Shown here piece by piece: positions 1-7,385 of a stretch of DNA of 28,689 nt (positions are counted from its first letter, which is position 1; each line of letters starts with the position of its first letter). The stretch is from CAZOGW01 sp964579415 (GTDB lineage: Bacteria > Actinomycetota > Acidimicrobiia > Spongiisociales > UBA5794): the NCBI GenBank assembly GCA_964579415.1, contig CAZOGW010000028.1:1-28689 (forward strand), written 5' to 3'. Under the pieces are notes generated by a model. It ran no database searches, was not told the DNA's origin, and worked only from the letters and a program-made list of their open reading frames with translations. A program made the translations under genes and the position numbers.

Positions 1-80
1 GAGGATGAAACCCGACCCTCCGACAGTGGGGGAGGATGAGACCCGACCCGGGCGAGGCGGCGGGGGAGGATGAAGGCGGC
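1..80. repeat. Short imperfect direct repeats at the window edge
   Basis: GAGGATGAAACCCGACCC at 1-18 recurs with one mismatch at 32-49, and its first eight bases GAGGATGA occur again at 66-73. The spacing is 31 and then 34 bases, so this looks like the decaying end of a tandem array that may continue to the left of the window. It lies just upstream of the patatin-like gene. Any regulatory role is unknown. Confidence 0.5.
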
Positions 81-152
81 ACCGGGGGTGGTCCGGGCGC
101 TAGGGTGCGTTATCGCTGTGCGCGACCCGCCGAGGGAGAGGGGGGAGCGGCG

Positions 153-3100
153 ATGACCGATGGAGGCGAGCCGGCGACGCCCGGCAGTGCCGGTGCGGAC
201 GTACCCGACGACGCTTCTTCAGGCGCGCCGGGCCCGGCGGCGCCGAGCGAGCCCCCCACGGTGTCAGCGGCGGCAGCGAGTGCCGCCGCGGAGGCTGCGG
301 TCAGGAGAAGCCGCTTCTGGTGGTGGCTGCCCATCGGGGTGGCTGCGGTGTGCGCCATGGCGTTCACCGAGATCGACGGTCTCTTGCGGTCCATGAACAC
401 CGCCGGCTCCCGCTCGTTCGGTACGGGGACCTTCACCGGTTTCAAGTTCAACATCGGCGACGTCGACGACCTCCAGCAGGCGTTCATGCTGTGGTTCGGG
501 GAGCCGGCCAACCTGGCGCTGGCCAAGCGTCTGGTGATCACCCATGCCGCCTTCGACTTGGCCTTCATCGCCGCCTACGTGACGATGTCGGCGCGTCTGC
601 TCATCGGCAAGCTGAACGTCGATCCGCGGTTCGCCTGGCAGCTCATCGTGGTGATGGCGGCCGCCGACGTATGCGAGACGGTCTTAACGGCCTGCCTGGC
701 GGGCACTGCCGAGCCGGCGACCGAGCAATTCGTGGCGCTTCAGGGGCTCACGCTGGTGAAGTGGCTGGCGGTGTTCCTCGTCCTTCTCACCGCCGCCACC
801 CGGTACCGTCCCCGTGCCGCCGAGAACGCCCGGAACATCCAGCGGTCCTTGAACCTCGGCGAACCCACACTGGGGCCCGCCGTTGGAACCCTCACCGTGG
901 TGGTGGCCGTGTTCGCCGCGTTGGTGGCGCTGCCCGCGGGAGGGCCCCTGGCCCAGCTTCCCGACGTGCTCCGCTACCAGTTCACCGAAGCCGGGATCGA
1001 GACCAGGCTCATCGCACTGGGGTGCATCGGGCTGTTCATCGCGGTGATCGCCGTTGCCGGGCACCTGGCCACGATGACTCCACGGAACCCCGGCTTCGCC
1101 GATCAATCCGAGTGGGTGCCGTTCGCTCTGGCCGTACTGTGGACGGGCCTGGTGTGGGCGGCCGACGCGTTGATGGAAGGGAACCAGGTCGGCGTGGCGA
1201 CCTTCACCCCGGCCATCGTCTTCGCCGTCATCGGGATCGCCTGGCTTGTCGCACCCCGGCTGGACATCGGTGGCGGCGCCGGGAGCGAAGCAGCCGGCGA
1301 CGGACCGGACGTGGACAACCCGCTGAACGGAGGGGAGGCGACCCACCGGCCGATCGCCCACCGCATCGGAGCGCTGGCGGGGACGGTGGCGGTAGTGGCC
1401 GGCCTGGGGCTGGTCCGAGCGGCGACGCGACCTCTCCTGCTGGACGGGGTGCCGGACTCGTGGTGGATGGGCGCCGCGCTCGTCGTGGTCGTGGTCGGCT
1501 GCGTGGTGTGGGCGGTCCATACCGCTTCTTCCACTTCCTCCGTCCGGCTCCCCGTCGGACTCGCGGTGACAGCCTCGGTCGTCCTTATGGCCTCCCTCTT
1601 TGTCGGTTCCGTCGGCGCCACCGGGATGATGTGGCGGATCGGCGTGGTCGGCGCAGGGGTTGCCCTGGTGGGGGGATTCGCCACCGAGCAGGTCGTGATC
1701 TGGAGCCGGACCCGGAGCAGTGAGCTCGGTTCGCTGCGGTCCGTCCCTCTGTACTGGGCGGTGGCCGTGCTCGCCGTCGCCGCTGCGGGTGTGCTGGTGC
1801 TGTCGCCACCGCAGGCCCGCTGGACCGGAACCACCGGCGTCGTCGCCGTCGGTCTCAGTGTCCTCGCCCTCGCCGCCGGCGGGTTGAGCGCACTGTCGCG
1901 CAGGTTCGCCCCATGGCCGCCGCTGGAAAGGCTCGGGCTGAGCCGGCCACCGTGGGGAGTGATCCTGATCGTCATCTGGCTGGCGTCCAGCGGCTTGGCC
2001 ACCGAGGCCGGATACCACGACGCCCGATTCCTCGGTCCCGGTGGCGATCGCTACCCCTCCCTGACCGGGCCTTCCCCCGGCGCCAGAGCCGAACTCGCCG
2101 CGTTCGACCTGTGGGTCCAGGCCCAACAGGGCTGCGAGACGGTGACCCCGGAAGGCCGCAGCGTGTACCCGATGGTTCTCGTCGCCGCTCCCGGCGGCGG
2201 GATCCGCGCCGCCTACTGGTCGTCACACGCCCTCACCGAGATGTTTGGCGCCGACCCGGCGGATCAACGCTGCCGGGGAGGCCGCCTGTTCGCCGTCAGC
2301 GGCGTGTCCGGCGGCAGCGTCGGCACCGCCACGTGGCTCGCCGCCGGGAAACACAAGACCAGCGCCGTCGCCACAGTCGCCGCAATGTCGAGGGACGAAG
2401 CGCTGGCAAGCTCCATGGTCGGGCTGTTCCGCGACATGGTCCAACCGCTGGTGCCCCTGGAGAGCGCATGGGACGACCGCGCCGAGCTTCTCGAGAAGGG
2501 ATGGGAACGGTCTGCCGGTTGTGTGTTCCGCGCCGTACCCGCCCAACCGGACGCGCCATGCGACGAGAACACCGACCTGGGGTGGTCGCACCTGGGCCTG
2601 GGCACGGCGGAGGAGTGGCGACCCGTGGTCGTCCTCAACGGCAGTTCCGTCACCGACGCCTGCCGGGTGCTCGTCGCCAACGTGGCCAACCTCACCGCAG
2701 CGGGGGGAGGCGTGGACTGCTTCGCTCCCGCCGGAGACAGGCCCGCCGGAGGCGGGCCGCTCAGCGGGAGCACCGACGCCGTGGCCGGGCTGCAACCGCG
2801 AGGTTTCACTCCCGGCGGCCACTGCCTCGACGCGCCGGGAGACCTGCGGGTGGTGACGGCGGCGTTGCTTTCGGCGCGGTTCCCGTTCGTGAGCCCGTCG
2901 GGGGCGCTGCATCGTTGCGTCGACGACCCGTCAACCGAAGCGACGGGCGCGGCGGTCGAGATGGTGACGTATTCGGTCGACGGGGGCTACTACGAGAACT
3001 CCGGGTTGCTCACCGTCCTGCAGATGTGGATCGACCTCGCACCCGCAGTCCAGCGCCACAACCTGCTCGCCGATGCGGGCATGGAGAGCGCCTTCATCGA

Positions 3101-3482
3101 GCCGTGGATCGTCGTCGTACCCAACGGCTACCGCAGCTCGGCCCTGGTGAAGCCGCCCGACCGGCCCCAGGAGCTGGTGCTGCCGGTGAGCACGCGCGGG
3201 CAGCTCACGACGGTATTCGGTGAGGACGCGCTGATGCAGACCGCCACCGCGGCGCTGGAAGCCTTCAAGACCGCTCCGTGTGGCGACGGGCTTCCCTGTT
3301 TTGCCCCACGATCAGAGGCGGTGCGCATCGGTCCCACGCTGGCACCGAGCATCGCAGCGCCCCTCGGATGGGTCCTGTCGGACATGTCCCGCGACGAGCT
3401 CGACACCCAGCTCGAGGCCGCCATCTGCGGTGACGCCGTGGCCGGCCTGCGCCAAGCCCTCGGTATCGGACCGTGGTGCTGA
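153..3482 (+). CDS. Polytopic membrane protein with C-terminal patatin-like phospholipase domain
   Basis: The predicted 1109-aa protein starts at the ATG at 153, which has GGAG at 144-147 five bases upstream. A longer in-frame start at 36 would run through the edge repeats and lacks such a site. The N-terminal half has about 15 hydrophobic segments, the first around residues 55-75 after an Ala/Pro/Ser-rich leader. The C-terminal part carries the patatin layout: the oxyanion glycine motif GGGIRA at 681-686, the nucleophile elbow GVSGGS with Ser719, and DGG with Asp943 as the second member of the Ser-Asp dyad. Patatin-like enzymes are lipid acyl hydrolases. Placement behind a large membrane domain suggests action on membrane lipids, but substrate and side of the membrane are unknown. 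No neighbour shares its transcription unit. Confidence 0.88.
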   Translation: MTDGGEPATPGSAGADVPDDASSGAPGPAAPSEPPTVSAAAASAAAEAAVRRSRFWWWLPIGVAAVCAMAFTEIDGLLRSMNTAGSRSFGTGTFTGFKFNIGDVDDLQQAFMLWFGEPANLALAKRLVITHAAFDLAFIAAYVTMSARLLIGKLNVDPRFAWQLIVVMAAADVCETVLTACLAGTAEPATEQFVALQGLTLVKWLAVFLVLLTAATRYRPRAAENARNIQRSLNLGEPTLGPAVGTLTVVVAVFAALVALPAGGPLAQLPDVLRYQFTEAGIETRLIALGCIGLFIAVIAVAGHLATMTPRNPGFADQSEWVPFALAVLWTGLVWAADALMEGNQVGVATFTPAIVFAVIGIAWLVAPRLDIGGGAGSEAAGDGPDVDNPLNGGEATHRPIAHRIGALAGTVAVVAGLGLVRAATRPLLLDGVPDSWWMGAALVVVVVGCVVWAVHTASSTSSVRLPVGLAVTASVVLMASLFVGSVGATGMMWRIGVVGAGVALVGGFATEQVVIWSRTRSSELGSLRSVPLYWAVAVLAVAAAGVLVLSPPQARWTGTTGVVAVGLSVLALAAGGLSALSRRFAPWPPLERLGLSRPPWGVILIVIWLASSGLATEAGYHDARFLGPGGDRYPSLTGPSPGARAELAAFDLWVQAQQGCETVTPEGRSVYPMVLVAAPGGGIRAAYWSSHALTEMFGADPADQRCRGGRLFAVSGVSGGSVGTATWLAAGKHKTSAVATVAAMSRDEALASSMVGLFRDMVQPLVPLESAWDDRAELLEKGWERSAGCVFRAVPAQPDAPCDENTDLGWSHLGLGTAEEWRPVVVLNGSSVTDACRVLVANVANLTAAGGGVDCFAPAGDRPAGGGPLSGSTDAVAGLQPRGFTPGGHCLDAPGDLRVVTAALLSARFPFVSPSGALHRCVDDPSTEATGAAVEMVTYSVDGGYYENSGLLTVLQMWIDLAPAVQRHNLLADAGMESAFIEPWIVVVPNGYRSSALVKPPDRPQELVLPVSTRGQLTTVFGEDALMQTATAALEAFKTAPCGDGLPCFAPRSEAVRIGPTLAPSIAAPLGWVLSDMSRDELDTQLEAAICGDAVAGLRQALGIGPWC

Positions 3483-3507
3483 GCGGGCGGCGAGAGGACC
3501 GGCGCAT

Positions 3508-3546
3508 CAGGGCCCCGGCCGGAGGGACGCTCCGATCGGGGCCCTG
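3508..3546. terminator. Hairpin between convergent genes
   Basis: A perfect 10-bp stem, CAGGGCCCCG at 3508-3517 with CGGGGCCCTG at 3537-3546, encloses a 19-nt loop that can form a second small stem (GGAG 3521-3524 with CTCC 3530-3533). It lies between the convergent ends of the patatin-like gene and the methyltransferase, the place for a bidirectional terminator. There is no T-tract, as is common in high-GC actinobacteria. Confidence 0.6.
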
Positions 3547-3581
3547 GCGTCACCTTTGACGGTGTCAGGCGCCGGCCGCGC

Positions 3582-4634
3582 TCATCGTGCCTCGAAGACG
3601 AGGTTGAAAGGCGTCTCGATGGCGACCCGGGCGTGCTTGAAGCCCGCCTGGTGCAGCACATCGATGACCGCGGATGGACCCGCCTGAGCCCCGAGGGCGT
3701 GATCGCCCTGGGCGAGCGCGCTCGGCGTGCACAGGAACGTCGATCCCGCGTAGTAGAGCTGGCTCACCGGGTTGATGTTGTCCTCCAGGCTGTCCCGGGA
3801 GAGCGGCTCCACCAGCATCAGCGTGCCACCTTCGGTGAGGGCGTTGCGGGCGGCGGTGGCCACTGCGACCGGGTTCCCCATGTCGTGGAAGGCGTCGAAG
3901 AAGCACACCAGGTCGAAGCTCCCCGCCGGGAGGTCGACGGCGTCGGTCACCTCGAACTGGACCCGGTCGTCCATACCGGCCTCCTTGGCGGTGCGGCGGG
4001 CCTCCTCCACGGATTCGGCGTGAACGTCGTAGCCGACGAACGTCGATGCCGGGAAGGCCTCGGCGAGCAGGGTGGTAGACACGCCGTAGCCGGCCCCCAC
4101 GTCGGCGACGCGGGCTCCCGCCTGGAGGCGGTCGGTCACGCCGTCGAGGGCCGGCAGCCATGTCGACACCAGGTTCGCCCGGTACGCCGGGGTGAAGAAG
4201 CGTTCGACGCCGCTGTAGAGCCGCTCGTCGTGCTCGCCCCAGGCCACTCCGCCGTCGCCGCGGAAAGCGGCCTCGATCCTGCCGGTGTCCGCCCACATCG
4301 AGGCGATGATCTCGAAGACGCCGGCGATGTACACCGGCGACCCGCTGTCGGCGAGCGCCAGGGCGTGCTCCGCCGGGAGGCTGAACCGACCTGCGGAGTG
4401 CTCGACGTAACCGCCGGCGGTCTGGTTGCCGAGCCACTCCAGCACCAGGCGCTCGTTGGTCCCGGTGGCGGTGGCCAGCTCGGATGCCGTCATCGAGTCG
4501 GCTCCTGCCAGCGCCCGGTAGAGACCGAGCCGATCCCCCACGTAGGCGACCGCGGCGCTCTCGGCCGCGGCCAGGTCGGTGAGCGCCTTGCCCATGAACT
4601 CAGCCAGGCGTGTCTCGTCGATTGTCGTTCTCAT
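3582..4634 (-). CDS. SAM-dependent methyltransferase with N-terminal winged-helix part
   Basis: The 350-aa product has the two-part layout of class I methyltransferases that carry a winged-helix dimerisation region: helical/winged-helix residues up to about 80, a linker, then a Rossmann fold. The SAM-binding motif I, VADVGAGYGVST, is at about residues 176-187. An acidic residue at the end of strand 2 lies in FVGYDVH (Asp about 203), and a motif IV-like DLVCFFDAFHDMG follows. The start at 4634 is preferred because AGGAG lies about six bases upstream. An in-frame ATG at 4649 sits inside an operator-like repeat. The gene is divergent from a PadR regulator and shares its control region, so PadR repression with induction by a small molecule is likely. 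The methyl acceptor cannot be read from the sequence; a xenobiotic or secondary metabolite is a guess. Confidence 0.88.
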   Translation of the reverse strand: MRTTIDETRLAEFMGKALTDLAAAESAAVAYVGDRLGLYRALAGADSMTASELATATGTNERLVLEWLGNQTAGGYVEHSAGRFSLPAEHALALADSGSPVYIAGVFEIIASMWADTGRIEAAFRGDGGVAWGEHDERLYSGVERFFTPAYRANLVSTWLPALDGVTDRLQAGARVADVGAGYGVSTTLLAEAFPASTFVGYDVHAESVEEARRTAKEAGMDDRVQFEVTDAVDLPAGSFDLVCFFDAFHDMGNPVAVATAARNALTEGGTLMLVEPLSRDSLEDNINPVSQLYYAGSTFLCTPSALAQGDHALGAQAGPSAVIDVLHQAGFKHARVAIETPFNLVFEAR

Positions 4635-4647
4635 GTCTCTCTCCTTC

Positions 4648-4666
4648 ATACTCTAGGTTGGAGTAT
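4648..4666. promoter_or_regulatory. Operator copy 1 (ATACTC-N7-GAGTAT)
   Basis: A dyad-symmetric site with ATACTC at 4648-4653 and GAGTAT at 4661-4666 is separated by 7 bases. It lies downstream of the methyltransferase -10 box, over the expected 5' leader. The same pattern recurs 29 bases away, so the pair is a good candidate for binding by the adjacent PadR protein. Confidence 0.6.
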
Positions 4667-4673
4667 GGATTCC

Positions 4674-4701
4674 AATATACTCAATATTGGAGTAGTGTCA
4701 A
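4674..4701 (-). promoter_or_regulatory. Promoter of the methyltransferase gene
   Basis: Read on the minus strand, TTGACA (4701-4696) is followed after 16 bases by TATATT (4679-4674). This is a near-consensus vegetative promoter and an unusually AT-rich island for this DNA. Operator copy 2 fills the spacer and touches the -10 box, so a bound repressor would block polymerase. The leader to the ATG at 4634 is about 30 bases. Confidence 0.65.
4677..4694. promoter_or_regulatory. Operator copy 2 (ATACTC-N7-GAGTA)
   Basis: ATACTC at 4677-4682 and GAGTA at 4690-4694 flank a 7-base spacer; this is the second copy of the 4648 site at a 29-base period. TTGGAGTA is shared exactly by both copies (4658-4665 and 4687-4694). 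A longer overlapping dyad, CCAATAT at 4672-4678 with ATATTGG at 4684-4690, is also present. The site occupies the core of the methyltransferase promoter and lies 12 bases before the padR start. Confidence 0.6.
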
Positions 4702-4705
4702 GGGG

Positions 4706-5371
4706 GTGTCACAGCTCAACCCCACCACCTATGCCTTGCTCGGCCTGCTGGCCATCCGATCGTGGACGGCCTACGAGCTCACCCGTCAGATGCGGCGGGC
4801 GCTGCGTTACGCCTGGCCGCGGTCGGAAGCGAACCTCTACAGCGAGATCAAGCGCCTGGTTCCTCTGGGCCTGGCCGTGGCGGTGGCAGAGGAGCACGGC
4901 GGACGCTCCCGAACCCGCTACCAGATCACCGAGGAGGGCAGGGCGGCGCTCGACGCATGGCTCGCCACCAGTCCGCAGAACGGTCCCCAGGTGCAGTTCG
5001 AGACGCTCCTCCGCCTGTTCGTGGCCGACCAGGGCACTCTCGAGGAACTGCGCCGGACGATCGCCCACACCCGCCACTGGATCATCACCGCGATGGCGGA
5101 GGATGCACTCCCCATCGTCGAGGAGTACGCCTCCGAACCGCCCTACCCGGGACGGGCTCACCTCAACGTGCTGTTCATCCACTTCATGGCCGGTTTTGTC
5201 GACCTGGTGATGCGTTGGTGTGACGACGCCGAGGCCGAGATGGACACGTGGTCGGGGACGGCGACAGGCGTCGGGCTCACGCCCGGTACCCGGCGCATGC
5301 TCGACGACGCCCTCGCCTTCTACCGGGAGGCGGTCGCCCGCCACCGCCTCCTCTCCGAAGACGCCGACTAA
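4706..5371 (+). CDS. PadR-family transcriptional regulator
   Basis: The product is 221 aa. The chosen start is the GTG at 4706, giving an N-terminus VSQLNPTTYALLGLLAI typical of the family, which usually opens just before the first helix of the winged-helix domain. An AGGGG run abuts the start, and frame-open sequence further upstream runs through the operators and is unlikely to be translated. Residues 1 to about 80 form the winged helix-turn-helix, including SWTAYELTRQM and the wing-proximal SRTRYQITEEGR. The helical C-terminal part (about 90-180) is the dimerisation region of the longer PadR subfamily. PadR proteins are usually ligand-responsive repressors that control a divergent gene and themselves. 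The divergent methyltransferase and two operator copies fit that exactly. The ligand is unknown. Confidence 0.9.
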   Translation: MSQLNPTTYALLGLLAIRSWTAYELTRQMRRALRYAWPRSEANLYSEIKRLVPLGLAVAVAEEHGGRSRTRYQITEEGRAALDAWLATSPQNGPQVQFETLLRLFVADQGTLEELRRTIAHTRHWIITAMAEDALPIVEEYASEPPYPGRAHLNVLFIHFMAGFVDLVMRWCDDAEAEMDTWSGTATGVGLTPGTRRMLDDALAFYREAVARHRLLSEDAD

Positions 5372-5372
5372 C

Positions 5373-5385
5373 GGGCGGCGCGCCC
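5373..5385 (+). terminator. Short hairpin after padR
   Basis: GGGCG at 5373-5377 and CGCCC at 5381-5385 enclose a 3-base loop immediately after the padR stop codon. The stem is short and has no T-tract, so this is a weak terminator call. Confidence 0.3.
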
Positions 5386-5426
5386 AACGGCAGGTACTCC
5401 GTAGGCAGGGGCGGCGTCGAACCAGG

Positions 5427-6069
5427 GTGAGGACCGCCGCCTGGTTGCTGCTCGTCTCCCTGGCCGTCGCCGGTTGCGGAGGCGTCTCCGACCCGACGGG
5501 ATCTCCCACGTCTTTTCCAGCCGGTCCGTCCGGCCCCGAGCCGCCGGGGGATTCGACACCGCCTCCTGCTGCAGCCCCTTCCGCCCTCCCGGTGAGCGCC
5601 GGGGTGGTGCGGGTGGATCCCGACCGCAGCGCCCCCACGACTGAGCTGGTCGCCGGCTGGAACGATGCCGGCTTCGACCTGCTGCGCACCCTCCCCATGG
5701 CGGACAACGTGGTGTTCAGCCCGGCCAGCATCGGACATGCGCTGCTCACGGCAGCCGCGGCCGGCGACGACGAGACCCGGGCCGCCATCGAGGCGGCGTT
5801 CCGGCTCCCCGAAGGCGCCCACGACGCCTGGAACACCGTCGACGACACCATCGCCGGAGGCCTTCCTCGGCGGCGCCGTGCACGCGGCGGACATCACCGT
5901 CGACGAGAGCGGCACCGTCGCCTCCGCGGCCACGGCCCTCGGCTTCGACGTGTCGGGCCCTCCCCAACCACCGCTCACGGTGGCGGCCGACCGGCCCTTC
6001 GTCTACCTCATCCGTCACCGGCCCAGCGGGCTGGTCCTTTTCGCCGGCCACGTCACCGACCCGACGTAG
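5427..6069 (+). pseudogene. Internally deleted, frameshifted lipoprotein serpin
   Basis: From a GTG at 5427 the frame encodes a lipoprotein signal (VRTAAWLLLVSLAVAGC, lipobox VAGC), a Pro/Ser linker, and the first serpin region: GFDLLRTL, then DNVVFSPASIGHALL and DETRAAIEAAF. Near 5851-5860 homology jumps to another frame, where residues EAFLGGAVHAADITVDESGT onward match the reactive-centre hinge and the C-terminal serpin strands, ending at the TAG at 6067. ADRPFVYLIRHRPSG is the usual post-loop strand. A normal serpin has about 370-400 residues. Here roughly 70 N-terminal and 70 C-terminal domain residues remain, so some 200 or more central residues are gone. The first frame reads on into Arg-rich nonsense. 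A functional protease inhibitor cannot be made from this copy. Confidence 0.82.
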
Positions 6070-6239
6070 CGGCGCCCGTCCGCAGTCGCCGGCCGATGAT
6101 GCCGGGACCTGCCATGGGATCAAGCGTCGGCGCGTTACCTCCATCGCTATCGTTTCGAGTGCCGGGCTGGTTCCGGTGGCAGCTTCTTGCCCCGCAACGG
6201 CCGATCTGGCTGGTCATCTCCCGATGAGAGGCGGGTCTG

Positions 6240-7346
6240 ATGTCAGGACTCCGATCACCGAGGTTCTCAGGTGTGGACGTGCTGGAGCGATGCCTCCTGG
6301 GCACGCATCGGATGCGGTGGGGCGAGACGGGCCTCGCGGTGCAACTGGTCCAGCAGGCGTTGATCGACCTCGGCTTCGACATACCGAGCGGTGCGACGGG
6401 CAACTTCCTCAGCCAGACCAGCGCCGCGGTCGTTGCGTTCAAGAGGTCCCATTCCCTGTCTCCTGACGACGCCGTCGTCGGGCCGGGCACCATGCGCGCC
6501 CTGGACGACGACATGGTGGCGATCGACCGGGGCGGGTCGGAACCACCGGCTCGCGTCCTCGGCTTGGGCGACCAGGGAGAGGACGTCAGGCTGCTCCAGG
6601 CGGTGCTCAACTACCACCGGATCTTGCCTACCGATCCGCTCCTCGAGCTCGGCGACGAATTCAGCGAGACCACCGACGCCAGGCTCCGGTCGTTCCAGGC
6701 TCAGAACGCCCTGATGCCCACAGGTGTGGTCGACCACCCGACCAACGCCGCCCTCATGACTGTCGGTAGCTTCTCGGCCTCGTACCGGGTCGACTACCCG
6801 TCTCCGATCATCGCCGGGCCGGGTGGACCCGATCCCGAGCCGCCCGTCGAGCACGAGTTCCAGCTCACCTCAGGGGTCAAGCACACCATCCAGCCCTGGC
6901 AGACGCCCCCCACCAAGCTGGAATACGTGCTCGACATGGAAGCGTCGTGGGTGATAAAGAACCCCGGATCGGGCGTACCGTTCACGTTCACCGTCGGCAC
7001 CACGTTCGGCGAGATCCCGTTCCCGGCCCTGAGCCCGGACTCCGGCGCCACGTTCGCCGGCAGCGCCACCATGACCGGAGTGATCTCGAAGGATTTCAGG
7101 CTGGGGCCGATCCAGATCTCGCCGACGCTCCAAGCCGGGTTCGAGGCCGAGCACCTGACAGATACGCCGCACGTCAGGTTCGTCGCCGGGGCCAGTGTCG
7201 TCACCGGCCTGCAGTTCGCGGTCCTGGAGAACCGGTTCTACCTGTTCCTCCAGAACGAACTCGGCGTGGTGCTCGACACCATCAAGGGGGAGATGATGCT
7301 CTCGCCGCAGATGGAACCCACGGCTGGCGTCAAGATCATGTTCTGA
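6240..7346 (+). CDS. Protein with two peptidoglycan-binding repeats and a beta-rich C-terminal domain
   Basis: The product is 368 aa from the ATG at 6240; GAGAGG about 9 bases upstream is the likely ribosome site. Two PG_binding_1-type repeats are visible. The first covers about residues 28-97 (GETGLAVQLVQQALIDLGF, then VVAFKRSHSL and GPGTMRAL). The second covers about 116-180 (GDQGEDVRLLQAVLNYH, then LRSFQAQNALMPTGVVDHPT). The rest, after a Pro-rich linker near 195-205, is rich in alternating hydrophobic residues and looks like beta sheet, ending in TAGVKIMF. No signal peptide is visible, which is odd for a wall-binding protein. The gene converges on the four-gene minus-strand cassette with 39 bases between stops, so a shared role is possible but unproven. 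The C-terminal family is not recognised. Confidence 0.82.
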   Translation: MSGLRSPRFSGVDVLERCLLGTHRMRWGETGLAVQLVQQALIDLGFDIPSGATGNFLSQTSAAVVAFKRSHSLSPDDAVVGPGTMRALDDDMVAIDRGGSEPPARVLGLGDQGEDVRLLQAVLNYHRILPTDPLLELGDEFSETTDARLRSFQAQNALMPTGVVDHPTNAALMTVGSFSASYRVDYPSPIIAGPGGPDPEPPVEHEFQLTSGVKHTIQPWQTPPTKLEYVLDMEASWVIKNPGSGVPFTFTVGTTFGEIPFPALSPDSGATFAGSATMTGVISKDFRLGPIQISPTLQAGFEAEHLTDTPHVRFVAGASVVTGLQFAVLENRFYLFLQNELGVVLDTIKGEMMLSPQMEPTAGVKIMF

Positions 7347-7348
7347 CC

Positions 7349-7378
7349 GGCCGCCGGGCCGGCTGTGACGCGGCGGCC
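7349..7378. terminator. Hairpin between convergent genes
   Basis: GGCCGCC at 7349-7355 pairs perfectly with GGCGGCC at 7372-7378 around a 16-base loop. The stem starts three bases after the stop of the peptidoglycan-binding gene and ends just before the stop of the 573-aa gene on the other strand, so it could serve both. No T-tract is present. Confidence 0.4.
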
Positions 7379-7385
7379 ATCGGGC

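Noticed and set aside
684..2126. 480-codon minus-strand frame within the patatin-like gene
   Set aside because: Low-complexity Gly/His/Arg/Asp-rich translation and complete overlap with a clear membrane-patatin gene; a shadow frame.
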